DNA of 39,565 nt from JBCBTD01 sp039818825 (GTDB taxonomy: Bacteria > Pseudomonadota > Alphaproteobacteria > Geminicoccales > Geminicoccaceae), in the NCBI GenBank assembly GCA_039818825.1, contig JBCBTD010000040.1:1-39565 (forward strand). The letters run 5' to 3'. Positions 16,066-25,356 of this stretch are shown piece after piece. Position 1 is the first letter of the stretch. Every line of letters starts with the position of its first letter. A model generated the notes under the pieces. It was not told the origin of the DNA and did no database searches. It saw only the letters and a list, made by a program, of their open reading frames with translations. Made by a program: the position numbers and the translations under genes.

Positions 16066-19000
16066 ATGGACGTGGACGATCGTATCGCCGGTCTCTTCGA
16101 CGACCTCGAACAGCGATTGCGCGAGCGCCTCGCCCCGGAGGAGGCTGCCAAGGGTGACCGGTTCGTTCGGCTTTACTATCAAGGCGCAGCCGCTGCCGAC
16201 CTGCTTGCTTTCGACCCGCTCGACCTCTACGCGTCCGCCCTCGACCACTACCGCTTGGCCTTCGACCGTCAGCCCGGCGAAGCCAAGCTCCGCATCTACA
16301 ATCCAGACATCGAGCGCGATGGCTGGCAATCCACGCACACCGTCGTCACCATCGTGGTCGACGATGGCCCGTTCCTGATCGACAGTCTGATCGCCGCGCT
16401 CAACGCACGCGGCTTGGTGCTCCACGCCGTCATTCATCCGATCCTCCATGTCGAGCGCGACGCGAACGGCCGGCTCGTCGATTGCAGCGCCGACGGGGCC
16501 GGTGCGATCGAGAGCTTCATGCGCTATGAGGTCGACCAACTCGCCGACGGCGCACGCCTGGACGAACTGCGCGACAGCCTGACCGGCGTCCTGGCCGACG
16601 TCGCCGCCGCCACGAGGGATTGGCGGCCGATGTTGGCCCGACTCGACGACGCGACCGCCGAGTTGGCCCCAGGGCTGGAAAGGGTCGAGGCGGAAGAAGC
16701 GGCCGAAGTCCGAGCGTTCCTCGCCTGGCTCGCAGCCAACCATTTCACCTTCCTCGGCTATGCCCGCTACGATCTGACCCGCGGCGACGATGGCGTGATG
16801 CTGGAGCGCGAAGGTGACACCGGGCTCGGGATTCTCGCCGTCGGGCGGGCGCCGGCGCGCACCTTCTCCAAGCTGCCCGAGGAAGTGCGCGCCCGCGCCG
16901 CCGATCCGGTGCCACCATTGATCCTGACCAAGGCCAACCTCCGCGCCACCGTCCACCGCTCTGCTTATCTCGACTACATCGGCGTCAAGCGCTTCGACAC
17001 GGCCGGCAACGTCGTCGGCGAGCACCGCTTTCTCGGCCTGTTCACCTCCGCTGCCTACAGCCGCTCGGTCGGCGACATACCGCTGCTGCGCCGCAAAGTG
17101 GCGCGGCTGCTGACGGCTGCAGCCTTCCGACCGGCATCGCACGACGGCAAAGCCTTCCTACACATCATCGAGAGCTACCCTCGTGACGAGTTGTTCCAAG
17201 CCGACGAGGCCTTCCTCGGCCGAGTCACACGCGAGATCCTGCACCTGCAGGATCGCCAGCGTTTGCGCTTGTTCATGCGCCAGGACCTCTACGGCCGGTT
17301 CGTCTCTTGCCTCGTCTTCGTCCCCCGCGACCGTTACACGACCGAGGTTCGCCAGCGGTTCGAAGCGATCCTGAGCGAGGCGTTCGGTAGCCGCGAAGTC
17401 CAATTCGAGACCAAACTCGGCGACGACGTGCTGGCGCGGATCCTGTTCGTGATCCGGATGGCCCCGGACGAGCAGATCCGCGACGTCGACACGGCGTCCC
17501 TGGAGCGCGAGCTTGCGGATTCGGCCCGCACCTGGACCGACCGGCTTCGTAGCGCGCTGATCGAGGCGATCGGCGAGGCTCAAGGCAACATGTTGTTCCA
17601 GCGCTACGCTGCGGGACTGCCGGCCGGCTACCAGGAGGTGGTACCGCCGCGTCTTGCGGTCCCGGACCTGCAGCACCTGGCGAGGCTGGACAGCGGCAAG
17701 ACCCGGCTGGCGATGAGCCTCTACCGACCGCTCGACCTCGGCTCGGAGTGGCTACGGTTCAGGCTACTGAAGGCCGACGAAAAAATCCCCCTGGCCACGG
17801 CACTGCCTATGCTCGCCAACATGGGGTTGACGGTCATCGACGAGCAGCCGTTCGGCATCCGCGATCGCCGTGGCCGGAGCTACTGGCTCCACGACTTCGG
17901 AATGCACCTGACGGACGGTACCACGGTCGATCTGGAGGCCGTGCGCGAGCGCTTTCAAGAGGCCTTCTTGGAGATCTGGAGCGGCCGCTTCGACGACGAC
18001 GGCTTCAACCGGCTGGTGCTGGCGGCTGAGCTCGACGTCCAGGACATCCAAGTCCTTCGAACCTACGCGCGCTACCTCGCCCAGATCAAAATCCCCTTCA
18101 GCCAGTCGTACATCGAAGACACCCTCGCAGGGCACCCGGAGATCGCCCGGACGCTCGCCGAGCTGTTCCGGGTTCGATTCGATCCGGATGCCGAAGGCGA
18201 TCGCGACGCTGCGATCAACGGGGTGGTCAAACGCATCGGGACCCTCTTGGACCAGGTGGAGGTACGCGACGAGGACATCATCGTCCGCGCCTACCGCGAG
18301 GTCATGATGGCGACCCTGCGCACCACGCACTTCCAGATGGCCGCCGACGGTCGCCCGAAAAGCCATTTGGCGATCAAGGTCGACCCGACCCGCATCCGGT
18401 TGATGCCGGAGCCCAAACCGACGTTCGAGATCTTCGTGTTCGCTACCCGCTTCGAGGGCGTTCACCTGCGCGGCGGCAAGGTTGCGCGCGGTGGCCTGCG
18501 CTGGTCGGATCGCCGCGAGGACTTTCGGACCGAGGTGCTGGGGTTGATGAAGGCGCAGCAGGTCAAGAACAGCATCATCGTCCCGGTCGGGGCCAAAGGC
18601 GGCTTCGTCCTCAAACGAGCACCCGCCGGCGACCGCGCGGCACTGATGAAGGAAGCCGTGAGCTGCTACGAGACGTTCCTCTCGGGGCTCCTGGACCTGA
18701 CGGACAACCGGGTCGGTGGCGCGATTGTGCCGCCGCCACGGGTGGTCCGGTTCGACGGCGACGACCCTTATCTGGTCGTCGCCGCCGACAAGGGCACGGC
18801 GACGTTCTCCGACTACGCCAATGCCGTTTCGCAAGCCTACGGCTTCTGGCTCGACGACGCGTTCGCGTCGGGGGGCTCGGTCGGCTACGACCACAAGAAG
18901 ATGGGCATCACCGCCCGCGGGGCGTGGGAATCGGTCAAGCGCCATTTCCGCGAGATGGGCAAGGACTGCCAGACCCAACCGTTCACCTGCGTCGGCGTCG

Positions 19001-20880
19001 GTGACATGTCCGGCGACGTGTTCGGCAACGGGATGCTGCTGTCCGAGCAAACCCGGCTGATCGCCGCGTTCGATCATCGCCACATCATCATCGATCCCGA
19101 ACCCGACGCCGCCACCAGTTTCGTCGAGCGCCGCCGCGTGTTCGACCTGCCGAGGTCGTCTTGGGACGACTACGACCGCAGCAAGCTCAGCCGGGGCGGC
19201 GGGATCTGGCCTCGTACCGCCAAGTCGATCACGCTATCGCCGGATGCGCGCCGGGCTCTCGGCATCAACGAGACCCAGCTCCCACCCACCGACGTGATCA
19301 AGGCGATCCTCAAGGCACCGGTGGATCTGTTCTGGAACGGCGGCATCGGCACCTACGTCAAAGCGTCGACCGAACGCCACGCCGAAGCAGAGGACCGCGC
19401 CAACGACGCGGTCCGGATCAACGCGACCGAGCTGCGCTGCCGCATCGTCGGCGAAGGCGGCAATCTCGGGATGACGCAACGCGCCCGCATCGAGTTCGCT
19501 ACCGGCGGCGGCCGCCTCAACACTGACTTCATCGACAACTCCGCCGGGGTCGACTGCTCCGACCACGAGGTCAACATCAAGGTGCTGTTGGGCCAGGTCG
19601 TCGCCGCCGGCGACATGACGCTGAAGCAGCGGGACACGTTGCTCGCGGAGATGACCGACGAAGTTGCCGCGTTGGTCCTACGCGACAACGTCCTGCAGAA
19701 CGTCGTCCTGTCGCTCTCGGAGGCGATGCCGGCCGATTATCTGGACGCGCAAACCAGTTTGATCCACCGACTGGAGCGAGACGGCGCTTTGGATCGCGGG
19801 CTGGCCCTACTGCCCAACGACGAGGAACTGCATGAGCGGCGTCAGGCCGGGCGCGGTCTGACACGGCCCGAACATGCGGTGCTGTTGGCACACACCAAGA
19901 ACGCGCTCTACGAGCAGCTGGTGCAAAGCCCGGTCGTCGACGATCCCTACTTCGCCCGCGACCTCGCCAAGTACTTCCCGAAGCCGCTGCGTCGCCGCCA
20001 CGCCGCGGCGATCCAGTCCCACGGGCTGCGCCGCGAAATCATCGCCACGTGGCTTGCCAACAGCCTGGTCAATCGTGGCCTCGACGTGTTCGTCAACGAG
20101 CTGGTCCAGAGCACCGGCCGCGATGTCGACGACATCGCCCGCGCCTACGTCATCACCCGCGACGCCTTCGGCCTGCTGCCGCTTTGGGGCGCCATCGAAG
20201 GACTGCCGCCTTCGCGCACCGCCGAACAGCTCCGAGCGCTCATGCGGGCCCTGGACGTGACCATCGAAGGCACGGCCTGGTTTGCTGCCCACCTCGACGA
20301 CGCCACGCCCATGGCCGACGCCGTGGAGCGGTTCGCGAGCGGCGTCGACGCAGTGATCGAAGCGCTGCCCGAGAGCCTCCAAGGCGAAGCCGCCAAAGCG
20401 CTTCGAACCGAAGCGGCCGCGTACCGCGAGGCTGGTCTGGAGCCCGCTTTGGCCGACCGGCTCGCCGCGCTTCCCTACTTCATGGCGGCTTGCGACGTGG
20501 TGGAGGTCGCCGGCGAAACCGGGGCACCGATCGACGGTGCGGCGAGGACGTATTTCGCCCTCGACGCCGCCCTGGACCTCGGGCGCGCCCGCCGCTGGAT
20601 CAACGCGGCGACGATCCGCAATCGCTGGGACCGGCTCGCCACGGCCGGCTTGGTCGACGACCTCTATCGCGAGCTCCGCCGCATCTGCCGCCTGGCCCTC
20701 GTCTCGTCGCCGACGCCAGGCGCGGATGTGGTCACCGAAGTCGAGACCTGGATCGCCGCCCAAGGTGCGGCGCAGGTCCGCGTCCAACGCGTCTTCGCCG
20801 AGATCGACGCTGCGACCGACGTCGATCTGCCGATGATCAGTGTCGCGGTCCGTGCTCTCGGCGAATTGCACGCGAACTGA
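16066..20880 (+). CDS. NAD-dependent glutamate dehydrogenase, large (1,600-residue) class
   Basis: Oxidatively deaminates glutamate to 2-oxoglutarate with NAD+, serving mainly in amino-acid catabolism. At 1,604 residues it is the proteobacterial large type (GdhB of Pseudomonas, GdhZ of Caulobacter). The N-terminal 700 residues hold ACT-like and other regulatory segments (VTIVVDDGPFLIDSLIAAL, RLFMRQDLYGRF). The catalytic core is about residues 760-1270, with GGKVARGGLRWSDRREDFRTE, the Lys-containing VPVGAKGGF near 839, nucleotide-binding VGVGDMSGDVFGNGM near 976 and FWNGGIGTYVKAS near 1090. ATG 16066 is chosen because GAGGGGAG lies 8 bases upstream; a GTG at 16030 lacks this. It is followed by waaA after about 50 bases. 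Confidence 0.96.
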   Translation: MDVDDRIAGLFDDLEQRLRERLAPEEAAKGDRFVRLYYQGAAAADLLAFDPLDLYASALDHYRLAFDRQPGEAKLRIYNPDIERDGWQSTHTVVTIVVDDGPFLIDSLIAALNARGLVLHAVIHPILHVERDANGRLVDCSADGAGAIESFMRYEVDQLADGARLDELRDSLTGVLADVAAATRDWRPMLARLDDATAELAPGLERVEAEEAAEVRAFLAWLAANHFTFLGYARYDLTRGDDGVMLEREGDTGLGILAVGRAPARTFSKLPEEVRARAADPVPPLILTKANLRATVHRSAYLDYIGVKRFDTAGNVVGEHRFLGLFTSAAYSRSVGDIPLLRRKVARLLTAAAFRPASHDGKAFLHIIESYPRDELFQADEAFLGRVTREILHLQDRQRLRLFMRQDLYGRFVSCLVFVPRDRYTTEVRQRFEAILSEAFGSREVQFETKLGDDVLARILFVIRMAPDEQIRDVDTASLERELADSARTWTDRLRSALIEAIGEAQGNMLFQRYAAGLPAGYQEVVPPRLAVPDLQHLARLDSGKTRLAMSLYRPLDLGSEWLRFRLLKADEKIPLATALPMLANMGLTVIDEQPFGIRDRRGRSYWLHDFGMHLTDGTTVDLEAVRERFQEAFLEIWSGRFDDDGFNRLVLAAELDVQDIQVLRTYARYLAQIKIPFSQSYIEDTLAGHPEIARTLAELFRVRFDPDAEGDRDAAINGVVKRIGTLLDQVEVRDEDIIVRAYREVMMATLRTTHFQMAADGRPKSHLAIKVDPTRIRLMPEPKPTFEIFVFATRFEGVHLRGGKVARGGLRWSDRREDFRTEVLGLMKAQQVKNSIIVPVGAKGGFVLKRAPAGDRAALMKEAVSCYETFLSGLLDLTDNRVGGAIVPPPRVVRFDGDDPYLVVAADKGTATFSDYANAVSQAYGFWLDDAFASGGSVGYDHKKMGITARGAWESVKRHFREMGKDCQTQPFTCVGVGDMSGDVFGNGMLLSEQTRLIAAFDHRHIIIDPEPDAATSFVERRRVFDLPRSSWDDYDRSKLSRGGGIWPRTAKSITLSPDARRALGINETQLPPTDVIKAILKAPVDLFWNGGIGTYVKASTERHAEAEDRANDAVRINATELRCRIVGEGGNLGMTQRARIEFATGGGRLNTDFIDNSAGVDCSDHEVNIKVLLGQVVAAGDMTLKQRDTLLAEMTDEVAALVLRDNVLQNVVLSLSEAMPADYLDAQTSLIHRLERDGALDRGLALLPNDEELHERRQAGRGLTRPEHAVLLAHTKNALYEQLVQSPVVDDPYFARDLAKYFPKPLRRRHAAAIQSHGLRREIIATWLANSLVNRGLDVFVNELVQSTGRDVDDIARAYVITRDAFGLLPLWGAIEGLPPSRTAEQLRALMRALDVTIEGTAWFAAHLDDATPMADAVERFASGVDAVIEALPESLQGEAAKALRTEAAAYREAGLEPALADRLAALPYFMAACDVVEVAGETGAPIDGAARTYFALDAALDLGRARRWINAATIRNRWDRLATAGLVDDLYRELRRICRLALVSSPTPGADVVTEVETWIAAQGAAQVRVQRVFAEIDAATDVDLPMISVAVRALGELHAN

Positions 20881-20929
20881 CCTGGCCCGCGCCTTCCGTG
20901 AGCTGGCCTCGTTGCAATCGTCCCCCAGC

Positions 20930-22204
20930 GTGACCTACGCGTCGCCTTGGTGGCTGACGGCCTATGCCTTACTTGGCCGGCTGGCGACGCCAGGATTGGC
21001 CGCGTACGCGGCACGGCGGCGGCGAGCAGGCCGCGAAGACCCTGCGCGCATGGGCGAACGCTTCGGCCATGACCCACGTCGGCGCCCCGAGGGCGTGCTG
21101 GTATGGATTCACGCCGCCAGTATCGGCGAGAGCTTGTCGGTGCTGCCGGTCGTCGACCGGCTGCTCGCGGCGGACCCGGCTTGCCACGTCCTGGTGACGA
21201 CCGTGACGCGCACGGCTGCGGCCCTCATGGTCGAGAAACTGCCACCACGGGCGCAACACGCCTTCGCACCGTTCGACGTTGACCTGGCCTGGCGCCGCTT
21301 CGTCGAGCGCTGGAGTCCCGACGTCGTCGTCGTCGTCGAGCAAGAGCTGTGGCCGATGATGCTTGCCCACGCTCCGGCACCTCGGCTGCTGGTGAATGCG
21401 CGCCTCTCGGCCAAGAGCGCCCGCGGCTGGCAGCGGTTCCCGGCCGTGGCCGCTTGGTTGCTCGGCCGATTCGAGCGGATACTCGCCCAAAGCGAGGCCG
21501 ACGCGACGCGGCTACGCGGGCTCGGTGCCCAGCGGACCGAAACACCCGGCAACCTGAAGGACGCAGCGGCGCCGTTGACCGCCGACGCGGCCGCCCTGGA
21601 TGAGCTGCGGGCGGCGATCGGCGACCGTCCCGTCTGGGTCGCTGCCAGCACCCATGATCCGGAGGAGCGTTGGATCGCCGACGTCCACGACCAGCTGGCG
21701 GAGCGCTTCGGCGACGTTCTCACCGTGATCGTTCCCCGCCATCCCGAGCGTGGTGCCACCATCGCCATCGCACTCGCCCGAACGGATGTGGCACTACGCA
21801 GTCGCGACCGCTGGCCCGATCGAGAAACGGGCATCTTCGTCGCCGACAGCCTGGGCGAACTCGGCCTGTTCTACCGCGTTGCCACGTTCGCCTTCGTCGG
21901 CGGCTCGCTCATTCCCCACGGCGGACAGAACCCCTTGGAGCCGGCGCGCCTGGGCTGTCCAGTCCTCCATGGGCCGCATATGAGCAACTTCGCCGAGCCC
22001 GCAAGACGGCTCGGCCACGCCGGCGCCGCGGTCGTCGTGGACGGCCCCCACGGCCTGGCCAACGCCGCATCCCGGTGGTTCGCCGACGCCGTCGAGCGCG
22101 ACGCCGCTGCCGGCGCTGCGCGGGCCGCCACCGTGGCGGCGTCGGGCGCGCTCGACGCGACGGTCGAGGCAATCCGCGATGCCGTCGGGCTCGGCGGCCG
22201 TTGA
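20930..22204 (+). CDS. waaA: 3-deoxy-D-manno-octulosonic acid (KDO) transferase
   Basis: Adds KDO from CMP-KDO to lipid A precursor at the inner membrane, the first step of LPS core assembly. An N-terminal membrane-anchor helix (WWLTAYALLGRLATPGLAAY) is followed by REDPARMGERFG and then the GT-B glycosyltransferase fold. IHAASIGES contains the conserved catalytic Glu (about residue 67), DVVVVVEQELWP is the family's E-x-ELWP segment, SEADATRLRGLG precedes the linker, and FVGGSLIPHGGQNPLEPA near 320-337 is the CMP-KDO-binding end. The GTG at 20930 gives the usual N-terminal length but has no strong ribosome site; the frame stays open to a GTG at 20840, inside the dehydrogenase gene. The stop overlaps the lpxK start. 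Confidence 0.93.
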   Translation: MTYASPWWLTAYALLGRLATPGLAAYAARRRRAGREDPARMGERFGHDPRRRPEGVLVWIHAASIGESLSVLPVVDRLLAADPACHVLVTTVTRTAAALMVEKLPPRAQHAFAPFDVDLAWRRFVERWSPDVVVVVEQELWPMMLAHAPAPRLLVNARLSAKSARGWQRFPAVAAWLLGRFERILAQSEADATRLRGLGAQRTETPGNLKDAAAPLTADAAALDELRAAIGDRPVWVAASTHDPEERWIADVHDQLAERFGDVLTVIVPRHPERGATIAIALARTDVALRSRDRWPDRETGIFVADSLGELGLFYRVATFAFVGGSLIPHGGQNPLEPARLGCPVLHGPHMSNFAEPARRLGHAGAAVVVDGPHGLANAASRWFADAVERDAAAGAARAATVAASGALDATVEAIRDAVGLGGR

Positions 22205-23202
22205 GAGCACCGCGCTTCTGGCGGACAGACGGCGTCGCCGCCCGCTGTCTCGCACCGCTCGGTTGGGTCTACGCAGGACTAGGCTGGGCGCGGTGGGCCG
22301 TGCATCGGCCGGCTGCGGTGCCAGTGCCGGTCTTCTGCGTTGGCAACGCCACCGTCGGCGGCAGCGGCAAGACGCCGATCGTGCTCGATCTGCTGGCACG
22401 CCTGCAACGGCAGGGCATCGTACCTTTCGCACTTTGCCGTGGGCACGGCGGCCGCTCGAGGGAGCCGGTTCAAGTCGATCCCGCCCGCCACGATGCGATG
22501 GCCGTCGGCGACGAAGCGCTGTTACTGGCCCGAGCGGCGCCGACGATCGCGGCCCGGGATCGCCTGGCTGGCGCACGCCTGGCGGTTGCTGCCGGCGCGG
22601 ACGCGATCGTGCTGGACGACGGCATGCAGTACCCACGGCTGGCGAAGAGCTGGACGTTGCTGGTCGTGGACGGCCCGACCGGCTTCGGCAACGGCCGCAT
22701 CGTCCCGGCCGGGCCGCTGCGCGAACCCGCCGGGCGTGCCTCTGCCCGCGCCGACGCCGTCGTCGTCGTAGGCGATGGCCTCGCTCCAACGGTGCTCAGC
22801 GCATTCGCCGGCCCGACGTGGCGCTGCCGGCTCAGCCCTGCCGAAGAGGCCCCAGCCCTGGCTGGCAAACGGGTCGTTGCCTTTGCGGGGATCGGTCGGC
22901 CGGAGAAGTTCTTCGCGACGGTCGCGGCAATGGGCGGAACGATCGTCGCCCGCGAGGCATTCGCCGATCACCACCCCTTCACGGACCAGGAACTCGCAGC
23001 GCTCGCCAGAACCGCGAAGGATGCCAGAGCGCAACTCGTGACCACCGCCAAGGACGCTGCTCGGTTGCCTGGCAGGTTCACCGATCGCGTTCTGGTGGTG
23101 CCGGTTGGCGTCGACTGGGACGACCCCGCGCGCGTTGATCGCGCTCTCGCGTCCGTGATTACGACCTTTGATCCAACGGCTGTCGGCCCGCGTAGTCATT
23201 GA
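22201..23202 (+). CDS. lpxK: Tetraacyldisaccharide 4'-kinase
   Basis: Phosphorylates the 4' position of the lipid A disaccharide precursor using ATP, at the inner membrane. The protein is about 333 residues, the usual length. The membrane-proximal N-terminal helix includes GWVYAGLGWARWAVHRP; the P-loop GNATVGGSGKTP is at 48-59; ALCRGHGGR, then VGDEALLLA, then IVLDDGMQYPRL are the conserved LpxK blocks (usually RGYG, GDEP, DDGfQ). A C-terminal FAGIGRPEKFFATV and DHHPFTDQEL complete the family pattern. The start is TTG 22201, sharing TTGA with the waaA stop. rpoH begins 20 bases after its stop. Confidence 0.95.
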   Translation: MRAPRFWRTDGVAARCLAPLGWVYAGLGWARWAVHRPAAVPVPVFCVGNATVGGSGKTPIVLDLLARLQRQGIVPFALCRGHGGRSREPVQVDPARHDAMAVGDEALLLARAAPTIAARDRLAGARLAVAAGADAIVLDDGMQYPRLAKSWTLLVVDGPTGFGNGRIVPAGPLREPAGRASARADAVVVVGDGLAPTVLSAFAGPTWRCRLSPAEEAPALAGKRVVAFAGIGRPEKFFATVAAMGGTIVAREAFADHHPFTDQELAALARTAKDARAQLVTTAKDAARLPGRFTDRVLVVPVGVDWDDPARVDRALASVITTFDPTAVGPRSH

Positions 23203-23222
23203 AACAGGTTCTGGGAAAGCGA

Positions 23223-24119
23223 ATGGGCTACGTCGATACGCCTGACAGTCAGCGCGCCAACCGGCACTTCATTCGGCGTGCCATGAACGCGCCGCTACTA
23301 ACCCGCGAGCACGAACTCGACCTCGCCCGACGCTGGCGCAACGACGACGACGAGGCCGCGCTGCACGAGCTTGTCGCCTCGTACACCAGGTTGGTGGTCT
23401 CTACCGCCTCGCGCTTCAAGCATTACGGCTTGCCGATGGGCGATTTGGTGCAGGAAGGCACCGTTGGCCTCATGCAGGCAGCCGCGCGCTTCGAGCCGGA
23501 GCGCGACGTGCGGTTCTCCACCTATGCAGCTTGGTGGATTCGCTCAGCGATGCAGGACTACATTCTGCGCAACTGGTCGGTGGTGCGGACCGGCACGACC
23601 GCCGCTCAGAAGTCGCTCTTCTTCAATCTCAGGCGGCTGCGGGCGAAGCTGGAGGACGGTACCAAGCCGCACATGGATGACTCAGACCGATCGTTCATCG
23701 CGCGTGAGTTGCGGGTCAACGTCGGCGACGTCGAAGCGATGGAGATGCGTCTCGCGGCAGGCGATCAGAGCTTGAACGCGACCATCTCGATCGACGGTGA
23801 AGATCAATGGCAGGACTTCCTCGCCGACGAACGGCCGTCCCCGGAGGCCGCAGTCGGTGGCACCATGGACCGCGACAAAATCTCGCGGTGGCTGGCCGAG
23901 AGCATCGCCGAATTGAACGAGCGTGAGCAGACGATCATCCGCGAGCGACGCCTGACCGAAGGGGCCTGCACGCTCGAAGATTTGGGGAAAGTGCTGGGTA
24001 TCAGCAAGGAGCGGGTGCGGCAGATCGAGCACCGTGCGCTGCAGAAGTTGAAGGCATCACTGCTTCGGCGTGCCGCAGACCCGGCCGACGCTGAACTCTT
24101 GACCCAATCGGCCATGTAG
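23223..24119 (+). CDS. rpoH: RNA polymerase heat-shock sigma factor (RpoH family)
   Basis: A 298-residue sigma-32 family factor directing RNA polymerase to stress promoters. Region 2 includes RLVVSTASRFKHYGLPMGDLVQEGTVGLMQAAARFEP, then VRFSTYAAWWIRSAMQDYI; the RpoH box QKSLFFNLRR begins near residue 128 and separates RpoH from RpoD-type factors. Region 4 carries the helix-turn-helix TLEDLGKVLGISKERVRQIEHRALQKL. ATG 23223 with GGGAAAG just upstream is used; an in-frame TTG at 23199 overlaps lpxK. Alphaproteobacteria often have two RpoH paralogues, and which one this is cannot be told here. Its place 20 bases after lpxK suggests it can be co-transcribed with LPS genes. Confidence 0.93.
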   Translation: MGYVDTPDSQRANRHFIRRAMNAPLLTREHELDLARRWRNDDDEAALHELVASYTRLVVSTASRFKHYGLPMGDLVQEGTVGLMQAAARFEPERDVRFSTYAAWWIRSAMQDYILRNWSVVRTGTTAAQKSLFFNLRRLRAKLEDGTKPHMDDSDRSFIARELRVNVGDVEAMEMRLAAGDQSLNATISIDGEDQWQDFLADERPSPEAAVGGTMDRDKISRWLAESIAELNEREQTIIRERRLTEGACTLEDLGKVLGISKERVRQIEHRALQKLKASLLRRAADPADAELLTQSAM

Positions 24120-24158
24120 CGAAAAGTCGATGTCCGTAGGTGTTTTTTAGGATGCTCG

Positions 24159-25331
24159 ATGACCGGCGATTCCTGCGACATCCTGGTGATAGGCAGTGGT
24201 CCCGCCGGTCTAGCAACGGCGATCGTTGCTGCACGGCTGGGCTTCGATACGGTTCTCGTCGACGAGGGGTGTCCGAACCCGGTCGTGGATCCCCGAGGCC
24301 AAAGCGTGGCGCTGATGCCGAGCGCCCGCGATCGTCTGATCGACATGGAGCTCTGGGACACGCTGGAACCAGCTAGTGTGCCCATTGCGCGCGTCCGCGT
24401 TCAGGACGTCGCGACCGGCATGGACCATCTGTACCGCGCCAAAGATCTCGATCGGGCGGCTCTGGCCTATGCCATCGACGGTCGAGCGCTTTGGCAGGGC
24501 CTGGATCGGGCAGCCAGCGACGAGCCGAAGCTTCGGCGTCGGCCCGGACCGCTGGTCGACGTCGATCTCCACGCCGGCTGGCGGCGCGGTATCCTTCGGG
24601 ACGGCAGTGTCGTCGACGCCCGGCTGGTCGTCGGCGCCGATGGTCGCGACTCGACGGTCCGTGAGGCCGCGGCGCTCACGGCACGACGGAGTGACCTCCC
24701 GGAGTTGGCCCTGGTGTTCCAGATTCGGGGCACGGCGCTGGAAAACGAAACGATCATCGAACAATTGCGGGCCAACGGCCCGCTTTCCATATTGCCGCTC
24801 GGTGGTGATCGCTTTGCGGTCAACTGGGTCGACGGCCCGAACCAAACCGAGCGTCGGCTGCGCGGCGGGGCCACTACGCTCGGCGAGCTTGCCGAGGCGC
24901 TGTCGCGCCCGGGCGTGGCCGACATGACGTTGCTGGGCGGCCTCTCCACCTACCGTTTGGGTGTTCTCCACGCCGACCGCTACGTCGCACCGCGTTTGGT
25001 CCTCGTCGGTGAGGCCGCGCATGGCGCTCAGCCGGTGCACGCCCAAGGCTTCAACCTTGCGGTCGGCGACGTCCACGAACTGGCAACGCTCTGGCGCGTC
25101 GAGGGACCGCGATTTGCGACCCAGGACGTACTGGCGCGCTATCAGCACGTCAGGCGCCTCGCCAGCGCCACGAGGCTGGGCACGACGGATGTCATGAATC
25201 GATTGTTCACCGTCGGCAACGCTCCTTGGGCATTCGACCGCGGCAGCGTTTCGCGGACGGTGCTGGACGAACAACAACCCCTGGTCGCCGAAACATCCTC
25301 GGACGACCGGACGGCAACGCGCCCGAACTGA
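24159..25331 (+). CDS. FAD-dependent monooxygenase, UbiH/UbiL/VisC-like
   Basis: A 390-residue class A flavin monooxygenase. FAD-binding marks are ILVIGSGPAGLATAIVAARLG at residues 8-28, VVGADGRDSTVREAA around 159-173, and LVGEAAHGAQPVHAQGFNLAVGDV around 284-307. The last motif has Glu in place of the usual Asp and Ala-Gln-Gly instead of Gly-Gln-Gly; as I recall these forms also occur in alphaproteobacterial UbiL-type ubiquinone hydroxylases, so it is probably active. ERRLRGG and QIRG pieces fit the substrate domain. By family the likely role is hydroxylation of the ubiquinone precursor ring, but other aromatic substrates are possible. It follows rpoH by 39 bases, a gap that includes a run of six T without a clear hairpin. 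Confidence 0.8.
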   Translation: MTGDSCDILVIGSGPAGLATAIVAARLGFDTVLVDEGCPNPVVDPRGQSVALMPSARDRLIDMELWDTLEPASVPIARVRVQDVATGMDHLYRAKDLDRAALAYAIDGRALWQGLDRAASDEPKLRRRPGPLVDVDLHAGWRRGILRDGSVVDARLVVGADGRDSTVREAAALTARRSDLPELALVFQIRGTALENETIIEQLRANGPLSILPLGGDRFAVNWVDGPNQTERRLRGGATTLGELAEALSRPGVADMTLLGGLSTYRLGVLHADRYVAPRLVLVGEAAHGAQPVHAQGFNLAVGDVHELATLWRVEGPRFATQDVLARYQHVRRLASATRLGTTDVMNRLFTVGNAPWAFDRGSVSRTVLDEQQPLVAETSSDDRTATRPN

Positions 25332-25356
25332 GCGTGTCACGCCGCGAGGCCGTGGC

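Noticed and set aside
16009..19083. Long minus-strand frames (to 17142 and 17764-19083) opposite the glutamate dehydrogenase gene
   Set aside because: They mirror the codon structure of the conserved plus-strand gene and have no recognisable domain.
21316..21345. Run of GTC triplets as a possible slippage repeat
   Set aside because: It encodes the conserved hydrophobic strand before ExELWP in KDO transferase; short and expected at this GC content.
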